This document shows positions 14,009 to 14,048 of a stretch of DNA of 14,048 nt, one piece after another (positions within the stretch are counted from its first letter, which is position 1; the number at the start of each line of letters is the position of its first letter). This stretch comes from an uncultured Eubacteriales bacterium (lineage in GTDB: Bacteria > Bacillota > Clostridia > Oscillospirales > Oscillospiraceae), in contig URAZ01000063.1 of NCBI GenBank assembly GCA_900545925.1, forward strand, positions 1-14,048, given 5' to 3'. The position numbers and the translations under genes were made by a program. The notes beneath the pieces were generated by a model, which did not search any database, was not told the DNA's origin, and worked only from the letters and a program-made list of their open reading frames with translations.

Positions 14009-14048
14009 GGTCAAAAGCATGGTTTTTTGTCTAAGAAGCCAGCCATAA

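Overview
The window looks like a chromosomal segment of a moderately GC-rich, low-redundancy Gram-positive anaerobe, most likely a gut Clostridia member (Oscillospirales-like). This is inferred from the gene content: a tilS-hpt-ftsH triad, a TsaE/TsaB pair, a YedE/TusA pair, and a BspA-type leucine-rich repeat surface protein. No rRNA or other phylogenetic marker is present to settle it.

Layout. (1) Positions 1-1240 hold a visibly AT-richer remnant of a restriction-modification locus on the minus strand. It has a good promoter, then a small Cro/C1-type regulator gene with an in-frame TGA, then a XamI-type restriction endonuclease gene with a frameshift and a lost 3' end. (2) Positions 1380-2881 carry a self-contained minus-strand yedE-tusA operon with its own promoter, a structured 5' leader and a 16-bp hairpin terminator. 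(3) Positions 2919-10696 are one co-directional minus-strand housekeeping cluster, read in the order rodA-type SEDS gene, rplI, dnaB, tilS, hpt, ftsH, TIGR01212/YhcC radical SAM gene. The genes are tightly packed, with two start-stop overlaps. (4) A divergent promoter region at 10697-10897 separates this from a plus-strand set: tsaE, tsaB and upp, ended by a strong terminator. (5) The right end carries a secreted LRR protein made of 23-residue repeats, with a recent 207-bp higher-order duplication. It stops after a partial repeat 40 bp before the window edge.

How the genes fit together. The minus-strand cluster joins cell-wall elongation (SEDS), translation (L9, tRNA-Ile lysidine), replication (DnaB), purine salvage (Hpt) and membrane proteolysis (FtsH). 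The plus-strand set joins tRNA t6A synthesis (TsaE, TsaB) with uracil salvage (Upp). YedE plus TusA is a sulfur or selenium import and relay pair.

Most of the window is ordinary. The least explained parts are the yedE control region, where two palindromes of the form TATTCT-N6-AGAATA lie 58 bp apart, one over the -10 box, next to overlapping hairpins; the decayed R-M locus with its intact operator-like repeats; and the junction at the left edge where the XamI frame ends and unidentified sequence begins. I found no clear evidence of a wholly new system.
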